Assembly (NCBI GenBank): GCA_002163005.1
Contig: MAAF01000056.1
Coordinates: 21,169-85,168 of the forward strand
DNA: 64,000 bases
Reading direction: 5' to 3'
DNA from: Colwellia psychrerythraea
Lineage (GTDB): Bacteria > Pseudomonadota > Gammaproteobacteria > Enterobacterales > Alteromonadaceae
Below, piece after piece: positions 39,577 to 50,017 of this stretch. The notes under the pieces are model-generated. The model was given only the letters and a program-made list of their open reading frames with translations. It was not told the DNA's origin and searched no databases. Every line of letters starts with the position of its first letter. Position 1 is the stretch's first letter. A program made the translations under genes and the position numbers.

Positions 39577-40818
39577 TTAATGCCCTGAAAAGACTAATAC
39601 TTTAACAGGCAGTAGCAAAGCTTGCATGCGCAATATAATGGCATGAACAACCCCTACAGCGTCAACCATATGTAAATAAAGCGTCTCACTGGTACTGAGT
39701 GTCCCGCTGGCAATCAATTCATGATGATAGCTATAAGCATTTGCTACACATTTTGTTCCGGGGATAACACCATCAAGGCCTCCTTCATAAAGAGGTACTA
39801 ACCTTACGGTTAGCGTACCGGGTCTTGCTCGCTCTTGCGCATCAATCAAAGCTTCAGTCGTTCTTATTTGGCCAGTAGCAATAACACTTTGAACACTGGA
39901 TACTTTCATAGGGATAATGGTAAAAGGTTTAGACAGGCAGGTTATTTCAGCAAAGGTTCCTACTTTAATAACATTGGCCGCTAATTGATTAAAACCCGCA
40001 TGAACTGCTTCTTTGCCTGATACTTCACCAGAAGAAGGCACTATCATACCGGCAGAGCGGATCATCGGGTTAACAAAATCACCTGGCTGCAATGCAAACT
40101 GTTGTAATTCTCCATCAATATGGGCATAGACGGTACGCTTGCCTTCATCAACAATCGCGCTATTCAACACCTCAACAGCACTAGATTTTTTGGCCGGTAA
40201 AATATTTTCAATTACCCCTTGCGCTGAAGCTTGGTTGGCTAAAGATACCGATAAGCCTGCTTCATTCATTGCCATAGTATCAGCCATTTTTTGTACTTCG
40301 CTTTCACTAATAATATTGTTGCCTTTTAGCGATAGCTCCTTTTTACGATCATATTCATTTTTCGAACGCATGTAAGCACTGTTAGCTTTTTCTACGTTAC
40401 TTATTGCTACCGCAAGTTGTGCGTATGCCGTAGAGAATTCTGCCTCAACTTGCTTAATGCTTGCTTCTGCTTGCTCAATCGCCACCAGTTGAGATTCATC
40501 ATACATGCTAAAAATAGCAGTGCCTGCTGTAATTTTCTGATGATTTTCAACAAATACGTGCTGAACCCTGCCACTTTTCTCAGGCATTATAGAAACGGTT
40601 CGAAACATTGGTGAAGCGTTAGTGGTTGACGGGTGATAATAAAATATCAAGGTGACTAGTGAGATAGATAAAATGAGACAGGCTGATATGCCCCATCGCA
40701 GCTCATACCACATAGTAAAAAAGGTAATTTCTTTCCCCCAAGTCATACCTTGGCGATATTTTCGAAATAAATAATCTGGTAAAATAGTGATAAGTGAACA
40801 GAGTAGAACTTCTAACAT
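39577..40818 (-). CDS. HlyD-family secretion protein, YibH/YiaV type
   Basis: A 413-residue membrane fusion protein. It differs from EmrA-type proteins in the N-terminus, which has two membrane segments (MLEVLLCSLITILPDYLF near 1-18 and a helix near 46-62). The periplasmic part has SGRVQHVFVENHQKITAGT, a coiled coil (about 115-200) and a beta-barrel. The upstream gene, ending one base before, encodes a small membrane protein, the usual partner of this subfamily. The transported compound is unknown. Confidence 0.8.
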   Translation of the reverse strand: MLEVLLCSLITILPDYLFRKYRQGMTWGKEITFFTMWYELRWGISACLILSISLVTLIFYYHPSTTNASPMFRTVSIMPEKSGRVQHVFVENHQKITAGTAIFSMYDESQLVAIEQAEASIKQVEAEFSTAYAQLAVAISNVEKANSAYMRSKNEYDRKKELSLKGNNIISESEVQKMADTMAMNEAGLSVSLANQASAQGVIENILPAKKSSAVEVLNSAIVDEGKRTVYAHIDGELQQFALQPGDFVNPMIRSAGMIVPSSGEVSGKEAVHAGFNQLAANVIKVGTFAEITCLSKPFTIIPMKVSSVQSVIATGQIRTTEALIDAQERARPGTLTVRLVPLYEGGLDGVIPGTKCVANAYSYHHELIASGTLSTSETLYLHMVDAVGVVHAIILRMQALLLPVKVLVFSGH

Positions 40819-41202
40819 TTAGCTATTCTCCTTGACGACCACTGTCTCTTCAGTATTTTTCTGTGTTTTTTGCTCTTTACTTTGAGCAATAGTCGCTAAA
40901 GACTTAGCGATAGACTTTAAAGGGGTTAGAAAGTCGGGTAATTCAACAACCGCTAACACCAAAGCAGCAACCCAAAAAATATTGTTATGAGTAAATAAAG
41001 CTAAAATAGTTAATATTGTGATCAGTTGTATTTGGGTATGATTTTTCCCATGAGCAATATGCTCAGGTACTGCGTGTAACTTGAAGTAGAAAACACCTGC
41101 TATTAAAACTAAAACCACAAGAATAACAGCCATTACGACCATTAAAGGATCACTATCAGCGCCAGCCAAATACCCCGGAATATGTTCTGTTTTCATTGCC
41201 AC
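40819..41202 (-). CDS. Small inner-membrane partner of the YibH-like protein
   Basis: A 127-residue protein with two to three hydrophobic segments (about 20-45, 60-75 and 78-95) and a charged tail. The organisation, a small membrane protein directly before an HlyD-type gene, matches E. coli yibI-yibH and yiaW-yiaV, but I cannot confirm membership in the same family from sequence alone. Both genes probably form one operon read after parE. Confidence 0.55.
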   Translation of the reverse strand: MAMKTEHIPGYLAGADSDPLMVVMAVILVVLVLIAGVFYFKLHAVPEHIAHGKNHTQIQLITILTILALFTHNNIFWVAALVLAVVELPDFLTPLKSIAKSLATIAQSKEQKTQKNTEETVVVKENS

Positions 41203-41254
41203 TCCCTATTATTGAGTTATCACTTGACGCGAACTTATGGTTAACTAATCAACT

Positions 41255-43141
41255 TTATACAATCGCCATATCACCTTTACTTTGCAACCAAATTTTTCGG
41301 TCTGGACTGCGCTTTTTAGAAAGCAGCATATCCATCAGTTCCATCGTTTCGCTATGCTCATCAACGGTTAACTGTACTAAGCGACGGGTATTAGGATCCA
41401 TAGTAGTTTCACGCAATTGCGGTGGATTCATTTCACCTAAGCCTTTAAAGCGCTGTACGTTTACCTTGCCACGTTTTTTCTCTGCTTCAATTCTGTCTAA
41501 AATTCCATCTTTTTCTGCTTCGTCTAATGCGTAGAATACTTCTTTACCAATATCAATTCGGTATAAAGGTGGCATAGCGACGTATACATGCCCAGCTTGT
41601 ACTAAAGGTAAAAAGTGCTGGGTAAATAAAGCACACAGTAAAGTGGCAATATGCAGTCCATCAGAATCGGCATCCGCTAAGATACAAATTTTACCGTAAC
41701 GTAATTCAGATAAATCATCGCTATCGGGATCAATGCCCAAAGCGACGGATATATCATGTACTTCTTGCGAAGCAAGAATTTGTCCTGAATCGACTTCCCA
41801 AGTGTTTAGAATTTTACCTCTAAGTGGCATTATGGCCTGAAATTCTCGGTCTCTTGCTTGTTTAGCACTACCGCCAGCTGAGTCACCTTCGACTAAAAAC
41901 AATTCAGTGCGAGCTAAATCTTGGCTACCACAGTCAGTTAATTTACCCGGTAATGCCGGTCCTTGAGTGATTTTCTTTCGCACGACTTTTTTACTAGCAC
42001 GCATACGTTTTTGAGCGTTATTAATACAAAAATCAGCCAATAACTCAGCTTTATCTGTGTGCTCATTTAGCCATAAACTAAAGGAATCTTTTACTACGCC
42101 AGTGACAAAAGCGGCACATTGACGCGATGATAGTCGCTCTTTGGTTTGCCCTGCAAATTGTGGGTCTTGCATCTTAATAGATAGGATATAACTACATTTA
42201 TCCCAGATATCATCCGGCGTTAATTTGACACCGCGTGGTAATAAATTTCTAAACTCGCAAAACTCTCGCATAGACTCAAGTAGCCCTTGGCGCATGCCAT
42301 TAACATGAGTACCACCGGCAATGGTTGGAATTAAGTTAACATAACTTTCGCCTATACTTTCACCACCCTCGGGTAACCAAGTAACAGCCCAGTCAGCCGC
42401 TTCATGTTGTGAAGTGAAACTGCCAACAAAAGGCTCTTCTGGTAATGAAACATAATCTTTTACTGAATCTTTTAGGTAATCAGTAAGCCCGTCTTCATAA
42501 CACCACTGGTATTTTTTATCTTCAATTTTATCATGGAATTTTAGGGTTAGGCCTGGACATAATACTGCTTTAGCTTTCAGTAAATGCGTGAGGTGGCGTA
42601 CCGAAAACTTGGCGGTATCAAAATAGCTAGCATCGGGCCAAAATTTAACACTGGTACCTGTATTTCGTTTTCCTACCGTACCTGTTTCTCGTAGTTCTTC
42701 AACTTTATCACCATTTTCAAATGCCATTTCAAAAACTTTGCTGTCTCGTCTAACAGTGACATCAACACGCGTTGATAAGGCATTAACCACGGAAATACCA
42801 ACACCATGTAAACCACCTGAGAATTGATAGCTTTTATTGGAAAACTTACCACCAGCGTGTAGCTTACAAAAAATAAGCTCAACCCCTGACACACCCTCTT
42901 CTGGGTGAATATCGGTAGGCATACCACGACCATCATCAATGATTTCAAGTGACTGATCTTTTTCTAAAATAACACTAATATTTTGTGCATGACCGGCCAG
43001 TGCTTCATCCACCGAGTTATCGATAACCTCTTGACCTAAATGATTAGGTCTAGTGGTATCAGTATACATGCCTGGGCGGCGGCGAACGGGTTCTAAACCA
43101 CTAAGTACTTCAATGGAATCGGAATTGTATTGGTCAGTCAT
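41255..43141 (-). CDS. parE: DNA topoisomerase IV subunit B
   Basis: ParE is the ATPase subunit of topoisomerase IV. The protein has 628 residues. The GHKL ATP site includes EVIDNSVDEALAGHA and DDGRGMPTDIHPEEG. The TOPRIM domain carries LVEGDSAGGSAKQARDR and ILADADSDG. Intact ParC is encoded at 31278-33587. The gene order parE, yqiA, cpdA, yqiB, nudF on one strand with tolC divergent is the classic gammaproteobacterial cluster. Confidence 0.97.
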   Translation of the reverse strand: MTDQYNSDSIEVLSGLEPVRRRPGMYTDTTRPNHLGQEVIDNSVDEALAGHAQNISVILEKDQSLEIIDDGRGMPTDIHPEEGVSGVELIFCKLHAGGKFSNKSYQFSGGLHGVGISVVNALSTRVDVTVRRDSKVFEMAFENGDKVEELRETGTVGKRNTGTSVKFWPDASYFDTAKFSVRHLTHLLKAKAVLCPGLTLKFHDKIEDKKYQWCYEDGLTDYLKDSVKDYVSLPEEPFVGSFTSQHEAADWAVTWLPEGGESIGESYVNLIPTIAGGTHVNGMRQGLLESMREFCEFRNLLPRGVKLTPDDIWDKCSYILSIKMQDPQFAGQTKERLSSRQCAAFVTGVVKDSFSLWLNEHTDKAELLADFCINNAQKRMRASKKVVRKKITQGPALPGKLTDCGSQDLARTELFLVEGDSAGGSAKQARDREFQAIMPLRGKILNTWEVDSGQILASQEVHDISVALGIDPDSDDLSELRYGKICILADADSDGLHIATLLCALFTQHFLPLVQAGHVYVAMPPLYRIDIGKEVFYALDEAEKDGILDRIEAEKKRGKVNVQRFKGLGEMNPPQLRETTMDPNTRRLVQLTVDEHSETMELMDMLLSKKRSPDRKIWLQSKGDMAIV

Positions 43142-43241
43142 TTGAAACTCAATTAAATCGCAGTTAAAAGGTTTAGGCTATTATATTGCACATTGCTAAT
43201 TTTATTCGTGGCTATATCAATCGGACTAATATATTAATCAC

Positions 43242-43859
43242 TTAGCGAGAACTAATCTGTTTGGTATTATCAAGTTGAAAAAAGTCACTAATGGTAGCTA
43301 AACAATGATCAAAGTTGATAAAGCTATGATCACCACCCTCTTGTACTATTAATCGACAATGTTGATATTTTTCCACGGCTTCTTGGTAATTTAACACTTC
43401 ATCGCCCGTTTGTACCATAACTAGGTAATTATTTTTTTCTTTACTATCAATTGCTGGTGCAGTTTGTTCAAGTGCTTTCAACTGCTGCATATGATCTTCG
43501 GTCACTTGGTACACTTCCTCTGTGTAAGGATTAACTTGCTCGCCAATATAATCATGTAGAAGTTCATAAGGCGTTATCGCAGGATTCACCAACACCGCCA
43601 AGCTATTATATTTTTGAGATAAGTAACTAGCAAAGTAACCACCTAATGAAGAGCCTATTAAATACCATTGTGTATTTGAACCTTGCTTTTCAATAAGTTG
43701 CTCTAATTGAGTAATAGCTTTCGCTGGTGTTGTTGCCAATTGGGGGCAGAAGAATCCAACGCCTGGAAAACTTGTCGCTAAGTATTTACGGGTTTGCTCT
43801 GCTTTTAAGGACAATGGAGAAGAGTTAAAGCCATGAATATAGAGAATGTTTTTTTTCAT
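43242..43859 (-). CDS. yqiA: YqiA-type alpha/beta-hydrolase
   Basis: A 205-residue esterase. The nucleophile elbow GSSLGG holds the catalytic Ser, the catalytic His is in EGGDHSF near the end, and an Asp precedes it in QTGDEVLNY. YqiA hydrolyses short acyl esters and palmitoyl-CoA in E. coli; its role in the cell is unclear. It lies between parE and cpdA as expected. Confidence 0.93.
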   Translation of the reverse strand: MKKNILYIHGFNSSPLSLKAEQTRKYLATSFPGVGFFCPQLATTPAKAITQLEQLIEKQGSNTQWYLIGSSLGGYFASYLSQKYNSLAVLVNPAITPYELLHDYIGEQVNPYTEEVYQVTEDHMQQLKALEQTAPAIDSKEKNNYLVMVQTGDEVLNYQEAVEKYQHCRLIVQEGGDHSFINFDHCLATISDFFQLDNTKQISSR

Positions 43860-43997
43860 TATTAAGCTTTCTTAATTATTAAGTAGAGTCATTAATTTTA
43901 GTGATTAAATCGACACTCTATTTAGAGAAGAATAACCATAACTATGTCACTTACTATTTGAATGATTACGAGTATAAGTAACGTTATGCTTAACGGT

Positions 43998-44846
43998 TTA
44001 TAAGGTAACAACGTCCGTACTTAATTGGCCATCCGCATATAAATAAAAAAGTCGATACCCTGGTCCTTTGGCTAAAGCAGCAACACCATCAACACTTGGG
44101 TCAAATTGAATTGATGTAGCAGGGCAAGTATATAAAATCACCGGCTCTTTGTCCTTGGTAAGTTTTGGATTAAGCTGCTGACTTAGCGACTTATCTAAAG
44201 GTTTGTTTGATAGCTTAGTTAAAGGGTTAGTTAGCCTCATATCACCATGGACATGTCCGCATGCAATCGCTTTTATATTGCTATAGCCATTAATAGCTTG
44301 CCAAAAAGCCTCTTTATTTTGTAAGCCATGTTGATCAATAAAGTAACCCACATCTATGGGGTGATGGTGCATCATCAGTAATTGGTGTTTATCTTCTTTG
44401 ATAGTATCCTCCAATTTACCTAATGCTTGTTCACTGACATAACCTGCAGGTGTTGCACTCTTGCTATCAACGAGTTGTACTTGCCAATGAGATAAATTAA
44501 TTTCTTTATCTGCTTGAAACGGCGATACTGAAAAATATTTATCTAATAGTTCTGGCTCATCATGATTACCCGCCAAATAATAAATAGGCACAGTAATCTT
44601 ACACTCAAGCACACAATCAACAAAATTCTGGTAGGACTGCTCGGTGTGGTCTTGGGTCAAATCCCCGGTAAAAATAATATATTTTATCGCAGGATTACCG
44701 CAAATACTCAGTAAAACTTTTCTAAGATTTTCGAGTACATTATACCCATGGTGCAAACCGTCGACGGATGAAAACAGATGACTATCAGTTATTTGTGCCA
44801 ACACCATAGGTTTGTTGTTCAAAGAGTAAGGTTCCATCAATTTCAT
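43998..44846 (-). CDS. cpdA: 3',5'-cyclic AMP phosphodiesterase CpdA
   Basis: A 282-residue class III phosphodiesterase that hydrolyses cAMP and so lowers CRP activity. The metallophosphoesterase motifs are complete: AQITDSHLF, FTGDLTQD, GNHDEPE, MMHHHP and GHVHGD. A second start four codons later (44837) is possible; neither has a strong ribosome binding site. It is flanked by yqiA and yqiB in the conserved order. Confidence 0.93.
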   Translation of the reverse strand: MKLMEPYSLNNKPMVLAQITDSHLFSSVDGLHHGYNVLENLRKVLLSICGNPAIKYIIFTGDLTQDHTEQSYQNFVDCVLECKITVPIYYLAGNHDEPELLDKYFSVSPFQADKEINLSHWQVQLVDSKSATPAGYVSEQALGKLEDTIKEDKHQLLMMHHHPIDVGYFIDQHGLQNKEAFWQAINGYSNIKAIACGHVHGDMRLTNPLTKLSNKPLDKSLSQQLNPKLTKDKEPVILYTCPATSIQFDPSVDGVAALAKGPGYRLFYLYADGQLSTDVVTL

Positions 44847-44879
44847 AAATTAGCAGTTCATAAGTTAACAGTTCATATA

Positions 44880-45374
44880 TTAAGAGTGCAGCTCAACATT
44901 TACTTGCCCTAAGCGCAAACATAAGTGTAACCATTCATTTAAAAACTGATTGGTTTGTTGTTTTTCATCTTGTTGATGCATTTGACTATTAGGGTAATCG
45001 TAACGTGGTTTTACCTGCCGGATGTCCTGCGTTGAAAGAACTTCTGCCATACGAGCATCATGATATAGACGAATAGTCATACGAGGATGTAGTGCGGTAG
45101 CAACAATGCCCGGGATATTTTTAAAAGATGACCTTAAGCTATCTTGCTCAAAGCAGATAACAGAGGTGTATCGAGTCACTTCTGTTATCGTGACGGTATA
45201 AGAGAGGAAATCACTGATAAAAAATTGTCGAACTTCTCCAAGCGCAGTTTTACCTGCTAACACTTTTTGCAGTAACATATAATTGTTGGCACATAAGGTC
45301 ATCAAACTAACTAAGTTAGGTTGGTAACTTGTTCTACCCGCGTTATTAAACGCTTTGTTAGGAAAAAAACTCAT
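44880..45374 (-). CDS. yqiB: YqiB (DUF1249) protein
   Basis: A 164-residue protein of the DUF1249 family, with Y-x-N-L-V-S-L-M near the start, the RLYHDARMAEVLS block and IRQVKPRYDYPN. Function is not known; the gene is consistently found between cpdA and nudF, as here. Predicted soluble and cytoplasmic. Confidence 0.9.
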   Translation of the reverse strand: MSFFPNKAFNNAGRTSYQPNLVSLMTLCANNYMLLQKVLAGKTALGEVRQFFISDFLSYTVTITEVTRYTSVICFEQDSLRSSFKNIPGIVATALHPRMTIRLYHDARMAEVLSTQDIRQVKPRYDYPNSQMHQQDEKQQTNQFLNEWLHLCLRLGQVNVELHS

Positions 45375-45437
45375 GTATGCCTCTTAACTGTCATTTCAAA
45401 CACTAATATCTTTAGGAATATACTTTTAGTGGTATGA

Positions 45438-46100
45438 CTATTTAGTGCTGGTATCTTGAATCGATAACGATTGATAGTTCAGTGCCAGCCATTGTAACCC
45501 GATAATAGTGGCTGCGTTAGTGATTTTGCCTTGCGCTAATAAATCTAGAGCACAGCTACGACTGACAAGGTGTAACAAAATATCTTCATTTTCTTCAGGC
45601 AAACCATGAATAGCGCCATCCGTTATTTGATCACTATCAAAATGCGCTAGATATAGATGAATTCGCTCACTCATACCGCCAGGGCTAGAAAGGTATTGCA
45701 TAACAGGTACTAAATCATTAGGGAAAATAGTCAAATTAGTTTCCTCTTTGGCCTCTCTTATAGCGACTTCTATTGGGGTTTCGTTTTCGTCAAACATGCC
45801 AGCAATAAATTCTAATAACCAAGGACTGTCACCTCCTCTTAATGCACCAGGTCTAAACTGCTCTATCAATAACACTTTATCTAGCTTTGCATCATAAGGC
45901 ATGACGACCACAGCATCACCACGTTCAAAAATTTCTCGGGTAAATATTTGACTTTGCTCTCCCGAAAAAAGTTGATGCTGCAGTGAATATTCATTCATCT
46001 TGAAAAAGCCCTGATATTTCGTTACCACTGAGTGCACAGACACCTGTTCATTATCAAATTTCAGCATAGCAGCCGTCTTATTTTTATTACTTTTCATCAA
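45438..46100 (-). CDS. nudF: ADP-ribose pyrophosphatase NudF
   Basis: A 220-residue Nudix hydrolase that splits ADP-ribose. The Nudix box is GMFDENETPIEVAIREAKEE, with the final family Gly replaced by Asn (TNL). The metal-binding REAKEE residues are intact, so activity is expected. The C-terminal substrate-binding part, with LSSPGGMSERIHLYL, matches NudF. It is divergent to tolC as in E. coli. Confidence 0.92.
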   Translation of the reverse strand: MMKSNKNKTAAMLKFDNEQVSVHSVVTKYQGFFKMNEYSLQHQLFSGEQSQIFTREIFERGDAVVVMPYDAKLDKVLLIEQFRPGALRGGDSPWLLEFIAGMFDENETPIEVAIREAKEETNLTIFPNDLVPVMQYLSSPGGMSERIHLYLAHFDSDQITDGAIHGLPEENEDILLHLVSRSCALDLLAQGKITNAATIIGLQWLALNYQSLSIQDTSTK

Positions 46101-46240
46101 GCATCTCTTTTTAATAATAATTTGTTACACTAGTAAACAGTTATTTTATTTGGTTAATTTAAAAATCCATGTAGGATACCCTACCAGCGAATATCAATAA
46201 ATATAGAACAAGAGTAATACACCCAAGGAATTCCTTACTC

Positions 46241-47590
46241 ATGAATAAAACACTAAGCACACTAATTATAGCGATAACTACTGCTATTAGTAGCACACAA
46301 GCTCAGGCTGATGATTTACTTACCGTTTATCAACAGGCTTTATTAAACGATCCTGTGGTACTTAAATCACAAGCTCAGTTTATGATAGTAAAAGAAGATA
46401 TAGTTCAAGCTCGCTCTGCTTTACTACCACAAATTTCTGCTAACGGTGGCTACTCTATAGGCGAACAAGAGTTTGTCGGCACTGATAATACTTCAGTTAT
46501 TAATCAAGAATCAGATAGTTTAACTTATGGTGCTAGCTTAAATATGCAGCTTTATCATCATGATAGCTGGTTACGTTTAAATAATGCTGAAAAAGCAGCT
46601 CATCAAAGTGATTTAACTTATCAAGTGGCAAAGCAAGATTTAATTACTCGTGTTGCCAAGGCATACTTTGATTTACTCAGCACTAAAGATGACCTCGTTT
46701 TTGCTACCGCAGAAAAAGATGCCATTGCTCGCCAACTTGAGCAAACTAAACAACGCTTTTCAGTCGGTTTAACCGCTATTACTGATGTATATGAAGCACA
46801 AGCACAATTTGATAGTGCTGTTACTGAAGAAATTCGTGCGGAAAATGCGATTTACCAAGCCGAAGAAGAACTACGAGTAATAACAAATACCTACCCTAAA
46901 AATGTTAGTGTATTAAATACTCAACGTTTTAGTACCAGTACTCCAGTGCCAAATAGCGCTGATGAGTGGCAAGTTACTGCGGAAGCGAAAAACCTAGATT
47001 TAATTACCGCTAAAGTAGGTATAGATATCGCGCAAGATAATATCGATATTGCCCGCGCTGGTCATTATCCTACGCTAGATTTTGGCGCAACATATAATGG
47101 CAAGGATGAAGAGCAAACGATTGGAAGTGCAGCATCCGCAGACCTACCTGGCGTTAATGGTTACTCGGTGGGCGTGCAGTTAAATATTCCAATATACTCT
47201 GGCGGCGCTATTCAAAGTTCAGTGCGTAAAGCACAAAATAGCTTTGTATTTGCAAGCCAAGATTTATCTCTAACGCATCGTAGTGTTGTTCGCACAACGC
47301 GTAATGCTTACAACACGGTAATTGCTGCTATTTCAGCCATCAAAGCGTTTGAACAATCGGTATTAAGTGCTCAAAAAGCACTTGAAGCAACTGAAGCTGG
47401 TTTTGAAGTGGGTACTCGTACTATTGTTGATGTATTAGATAGCACGAAGAATTTATATAACGCTAAACGTAATTTATCTACAACACGTTACGCCTATATT
47501 CAAAACGTTTTATTATTAAAGCGTGCTGCAGGTACAATCACGGATCAAGATATAAATGCCATTAACTCTGGTTTAATCGCGGTGAATTAA
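46241..47590 (+). CDS. tolC: Outer-membrane efflux channel TolC
   Basis: A 449-residue outer-membrane protein with a signal peptide (about 1-23, ending AQA) and the duplicated TolC structure: two repeats of coiled-coil helices and beta-strands, the second starting near residue 225. The blocks TDVYEAQAQFD and VDVLDSTKNLYNAKRNL are typical. It serves multidrug efflux and type I secretion, and is the probable partner of the HlyD-type proteins at 24095 and 39577. Confidence 0.94.
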   Translation: MNKTLSTLIIAITTAISSTQAQADDLLTVYQQALLNDPVVLKSQAQFMIVKEDIVQARSALLPQISANGGYSIGEQEFVGTDNTSVINQESDSLTYGASLNMQLYHHDSWLRLNNAEKAAHQSDLTYQVAKQDLITRVAKAYFDLLSTKDDLVFATAEKDAIARQLEQTKQRFSVGLTAITDVYEAQAQFDSAVTEEIRAENAIYQAEEELRVITNTYPKNVSVLNTQRFSTSTPVPNSADEWQVTAEAKNLDLITAKVGIDIAQDNIDIARAGHYPTLDFGATYNGKDEEQTIGSAASADLPGVNGYSVGVQLNIPIYSGGAIQSSVRKAQNSFVFASQDLSLTHRSVVRTTRNAYNTVIAAISAIKAFEQSVLSAQKALEATEAGFEVGTRTIVDVLDSTKNLYNAKRNLSTTRYAYIQNVLLLKRAAGTITDQDINAINSGLIAVN

Positions 47591-47616
47591 TCGTTTATAA
47601 TTCACCGTTCATAATC

Positions 47617-47657
47617 AAAGTGACAAGTAGCATATAACGCTACTTGTCACTTTTTTA
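47617..47657. terminator. Terminator after tolC
   Basis: A perfect 15-bp stem AAAGTGACAAGTAGC with its complement, loop ATATAAC, then T's. It lies between convergent tolC and the glycosyltransferase gene. Confidence 0.93.
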
Positions 47658-47680
47658 TTACTTTTATAACTTTATTTTAT

Positions 47681-48775
47681 TCACATCAAACTTCTAAAAA
47701 ACGTTACTAGTTCTTTTGCTTCACGCTCAACTGAATAATGCTCTAAAACCCGCTCACGGCCATCACGGCCCATTTGCATTAATTTCTCTTCATCAGCTAA
47801 TAACAGCGACATTTTTTCCGTAACTGCGGCTAAATCATTAATAGGTACAACGTAACCATCAACACCTTGGCGCACAACTTCAGGCCAAGCACCCGCTTCG
47901 CTGGCCAATACTGCAGCACCACTACTCATTGCTTCTAAAATAGTTAAGCCAAAACCTTCATTTTCACTCAAGGCAACTACTAATGACAAACTGCTAAATA
48001 TTTTAGGAATATCAGCAAAGTTTTGCTCCCCTACAAACACGATACGTTCACTCAAGCCAGCTTGGTCAATTTTACTTTGTAATTCATTAACAAAATTTTC
48101 ATTGCTCGAAGATATTGGACCAACAATTACTGCAGTATAATCAGGTTTATTTTTTAAAATGTCGATGCAAGACTCTACAAATAAATGCACGCCCTTTTGC
48201 TTACGAACTCGCCCTAATATCGCAATGCCTTGCTTACCTTTAACACTATTTTCGGTAAGTAAACCAAGAGACTGCCACGCTTGACTTTTATCTGTTGCTG
48301 GCAGATAAATATCAGTTTTTACCCCATGGTAAATAATAGCATCAGGTTTTCGGTGTAAATAACTTGCTGAGGCTTTACACATTGCAAGTACCGCATCCAT
48401 TCTATCCGTTAGCCATAGTGTAAAACCCGAGCGATAACGCTGGGCAGCACTACTAAAAACAATTTTTAGTTTAACGCGAAATACATATTTTAATAATAAG
48501 GCTTGGATCATCTCATCAACACGACGGGCATGAAAAACTCTAAATTTACCGGTAGAGAGTGGTTTTCGACCTAAATTAGCAACTTGCCAAAAACTTATCG
48601 ATAATGACTCATCGGGTAAATGGTGTTTACCCATCACCCGTAAATTGATCAAACTTTGTTCGTGGGACAAAACCTGTAACATGGTTGATGTTACGCCAGA
48701 AAAATTAGAATTTGAATTACCAACAATCAATTCAATCTCTTGTTCATTGACGATATTTTTTTCTCTTTGAACCAT
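47681..48775 (-). CDS. GT4-family glycosyltransferase
   Basis: A 364-residue glycosyltransferase from the ATG at 48775 (MVQREKN); an upstream TTG at 48787 is less likely. The C-terminal half is a GT-B domain of family 4, with GRVRKQKGVHLFVES, the GEQ...DIPKIFSSL block and the E-x7-E signature in ENEGFGLTILEAMSSG. It is probably involved in lipopolysaccharide or polysaccharide synthesis, but no other polysaccharide genes are nearby apart from an LpxL-type acyltransferase gene read divergently 130 bp away. Confidence 0.88.
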   Translation of the reverse strand: MVQREKNIVNEQEIELIVGNSNSNFSGVTSTMLQVLSHEQSLINLRVMGKHHLPDESLSISFWQVANLGRKPLSTGKFRVFHARRVDEMIQALLLKYVFRVKLKIVFSSAAQRYRSGFTLWLTDRMDAVLAMCKASASYLHRKPDAIIYHGVKTDIYLPATDKSQAWQSLGLLTENSVKGKQGIAILGRVRKQKGVHLFVESCIDILKNKPDYTAVIVGPISSSNENFVNELQSKIDQAGLSERIVFVGEQNFADIPKIFSSLSLVVALSENEGFGLTILEAMSSGAAVLASEAGAWPEVVRQGVDGYVVPINDLAAVTEKMSLLLADEEKLMQMGRDGRERVLEHYSVEREAKELVTFFRSLM

Positions 48776-48905
48776 AGCAACCAGCAATTAATAATATGTA
48801 AAATAATATTCACCATTCTACTTGAAAGCAGATAATAAGTTAATTGCCTATTTAAAAGTAACTTAGGTATAATCATTAACCAAAATATTCCTCAGAGAGA
48901 ACACT

Positions 48906-49844
48906 GTGAGTAGCAATAAAGTTTTACAGCCTGATTTTAAATTATCTTTTTTATTACCCAAATATTGGCTTACATGGCTAGGTGTTTTTATTCTTTACAC
49001 TATTTCATGGCTGCCTTTTAAACTACAGCTGTTCATGGGACGTATGCTTGGCCGATTATTAATGAAAATGGGCTCTAAGCGTAAACATATCGCGTTGACC
49101 AATCTTAGGTTATGTTTTCCAGAAAAAAGTGAAGATGAATTACAAATATTATTGAAGAAGAACTTTGAAAATACAGGCATTGCACTTTTTGAAACCGGCA
49201 TGGGCTGGTGGTGGCCTGATTGGCGAGTAAAACGAAAATTTAAAGTCAAAGGTTTAGAACACCTTGAAAAAGCACGTAAAGAAGGCAATGGAGTTTTACT
49301 GCTTGCGATGCATTATTTAAGTGTTGAGATGAATGCAAGAGGCGTTGGTTATGGCCACCCTATGGTTGTTTTTTATCGACCTCATAATAATCAATTGATG
49401 GAGTTTTTTCAGTTCAGAGGTCGAGGTCGTTCGAATAAGTACATGTTAGGTAAGCGTGATGTAAAAGGCTTAATGAAGGCACTAAGAGATGGCGAAGCGT
49501 GTATTTACTTACCCGATCAAGATTATGGCAGAAATCGTAGTGTTTTTGTGCCGTTTTTTGGTGTTAAAGAGGCAGCGACCACAACGGGTACTTTAATCTT
49601 TGCTCGTCAAAAAAATGTAGAGACCATGATGATTATCCCGGTAAGAAACGATGACGGTAGTGGTTATACGTTAGAAATTATGCCGCCACTAGAGAACTTT
49701 CCTACTGAAGATAATATTGCCGATGTCACCCGCATCAATCAAGAATTGGAAAAAGCAATTTCGCGTAAACCTGAGCAATATATGTGGTTGCACAGGCGTT
49801 TTAAGACTCGACCCAACCCTGATGATGTCTCGTTATATAAATAA
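48906..49844 (+). CDS. LpxL/LpxM-type lipid A acyltransferase
   Basis: A 312-residue inner-membrane acyltransferase that adds a secondary acyl chain to lipid A. A hydrophobic N-terminal helix (about 22-42) anchors it. The catalytic HX4(D/E) motif is H136-YLSV-E141, and the conserved LPDQDYG block is at about 202-208. The start is GTG at 48906, with AGAGAG 8 bases upstream; no ATG is available. Whether it is the laurate-type LpxL or LpxM cannot be decided here. Confidence 0.9.
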   Translation: MSSNKVLQPDFKLSFLLPKYWLTWLGVFILYTISWLPFKLQLFMGRMLGRLLMKMGSKRKHIALTNLRLCFPEKSEDELQILLKKNFENTGIALFETGMGWWWPDWRVKRKFKVKGLEHLEKARKEGNGVLLLAMHYLSVEMNARGVGYGHPMVVFYRPHNNQLMEFFQFRGRGRSNKYMLGKRDVKGLMKALRDGEACIYLPDQDYGRNRSVFVPFFGVKEAATTTGTLIFARQKNVETMMIIPVRNDDGSGYTLEIMPPLENFPTEDNIADVTRINQELEKAISRKPEQYMWLHRRFKTRPNPDDVSLYK

Positions 49845-50017
49845 CTTTCACAGTTATCGAATTGTAAACGCTAAAAATATTTTATGTAATTCTCAATACT
49901 TAAAATGATTAAGTTTTTAACTTTAAAGGGATTATTTGAATAAATATTAATCTTTGCGTACAGTAGACTAATGTTCACTATAAATATGGTGATAATAACA
50001 AAGGTGTTAATTGAACA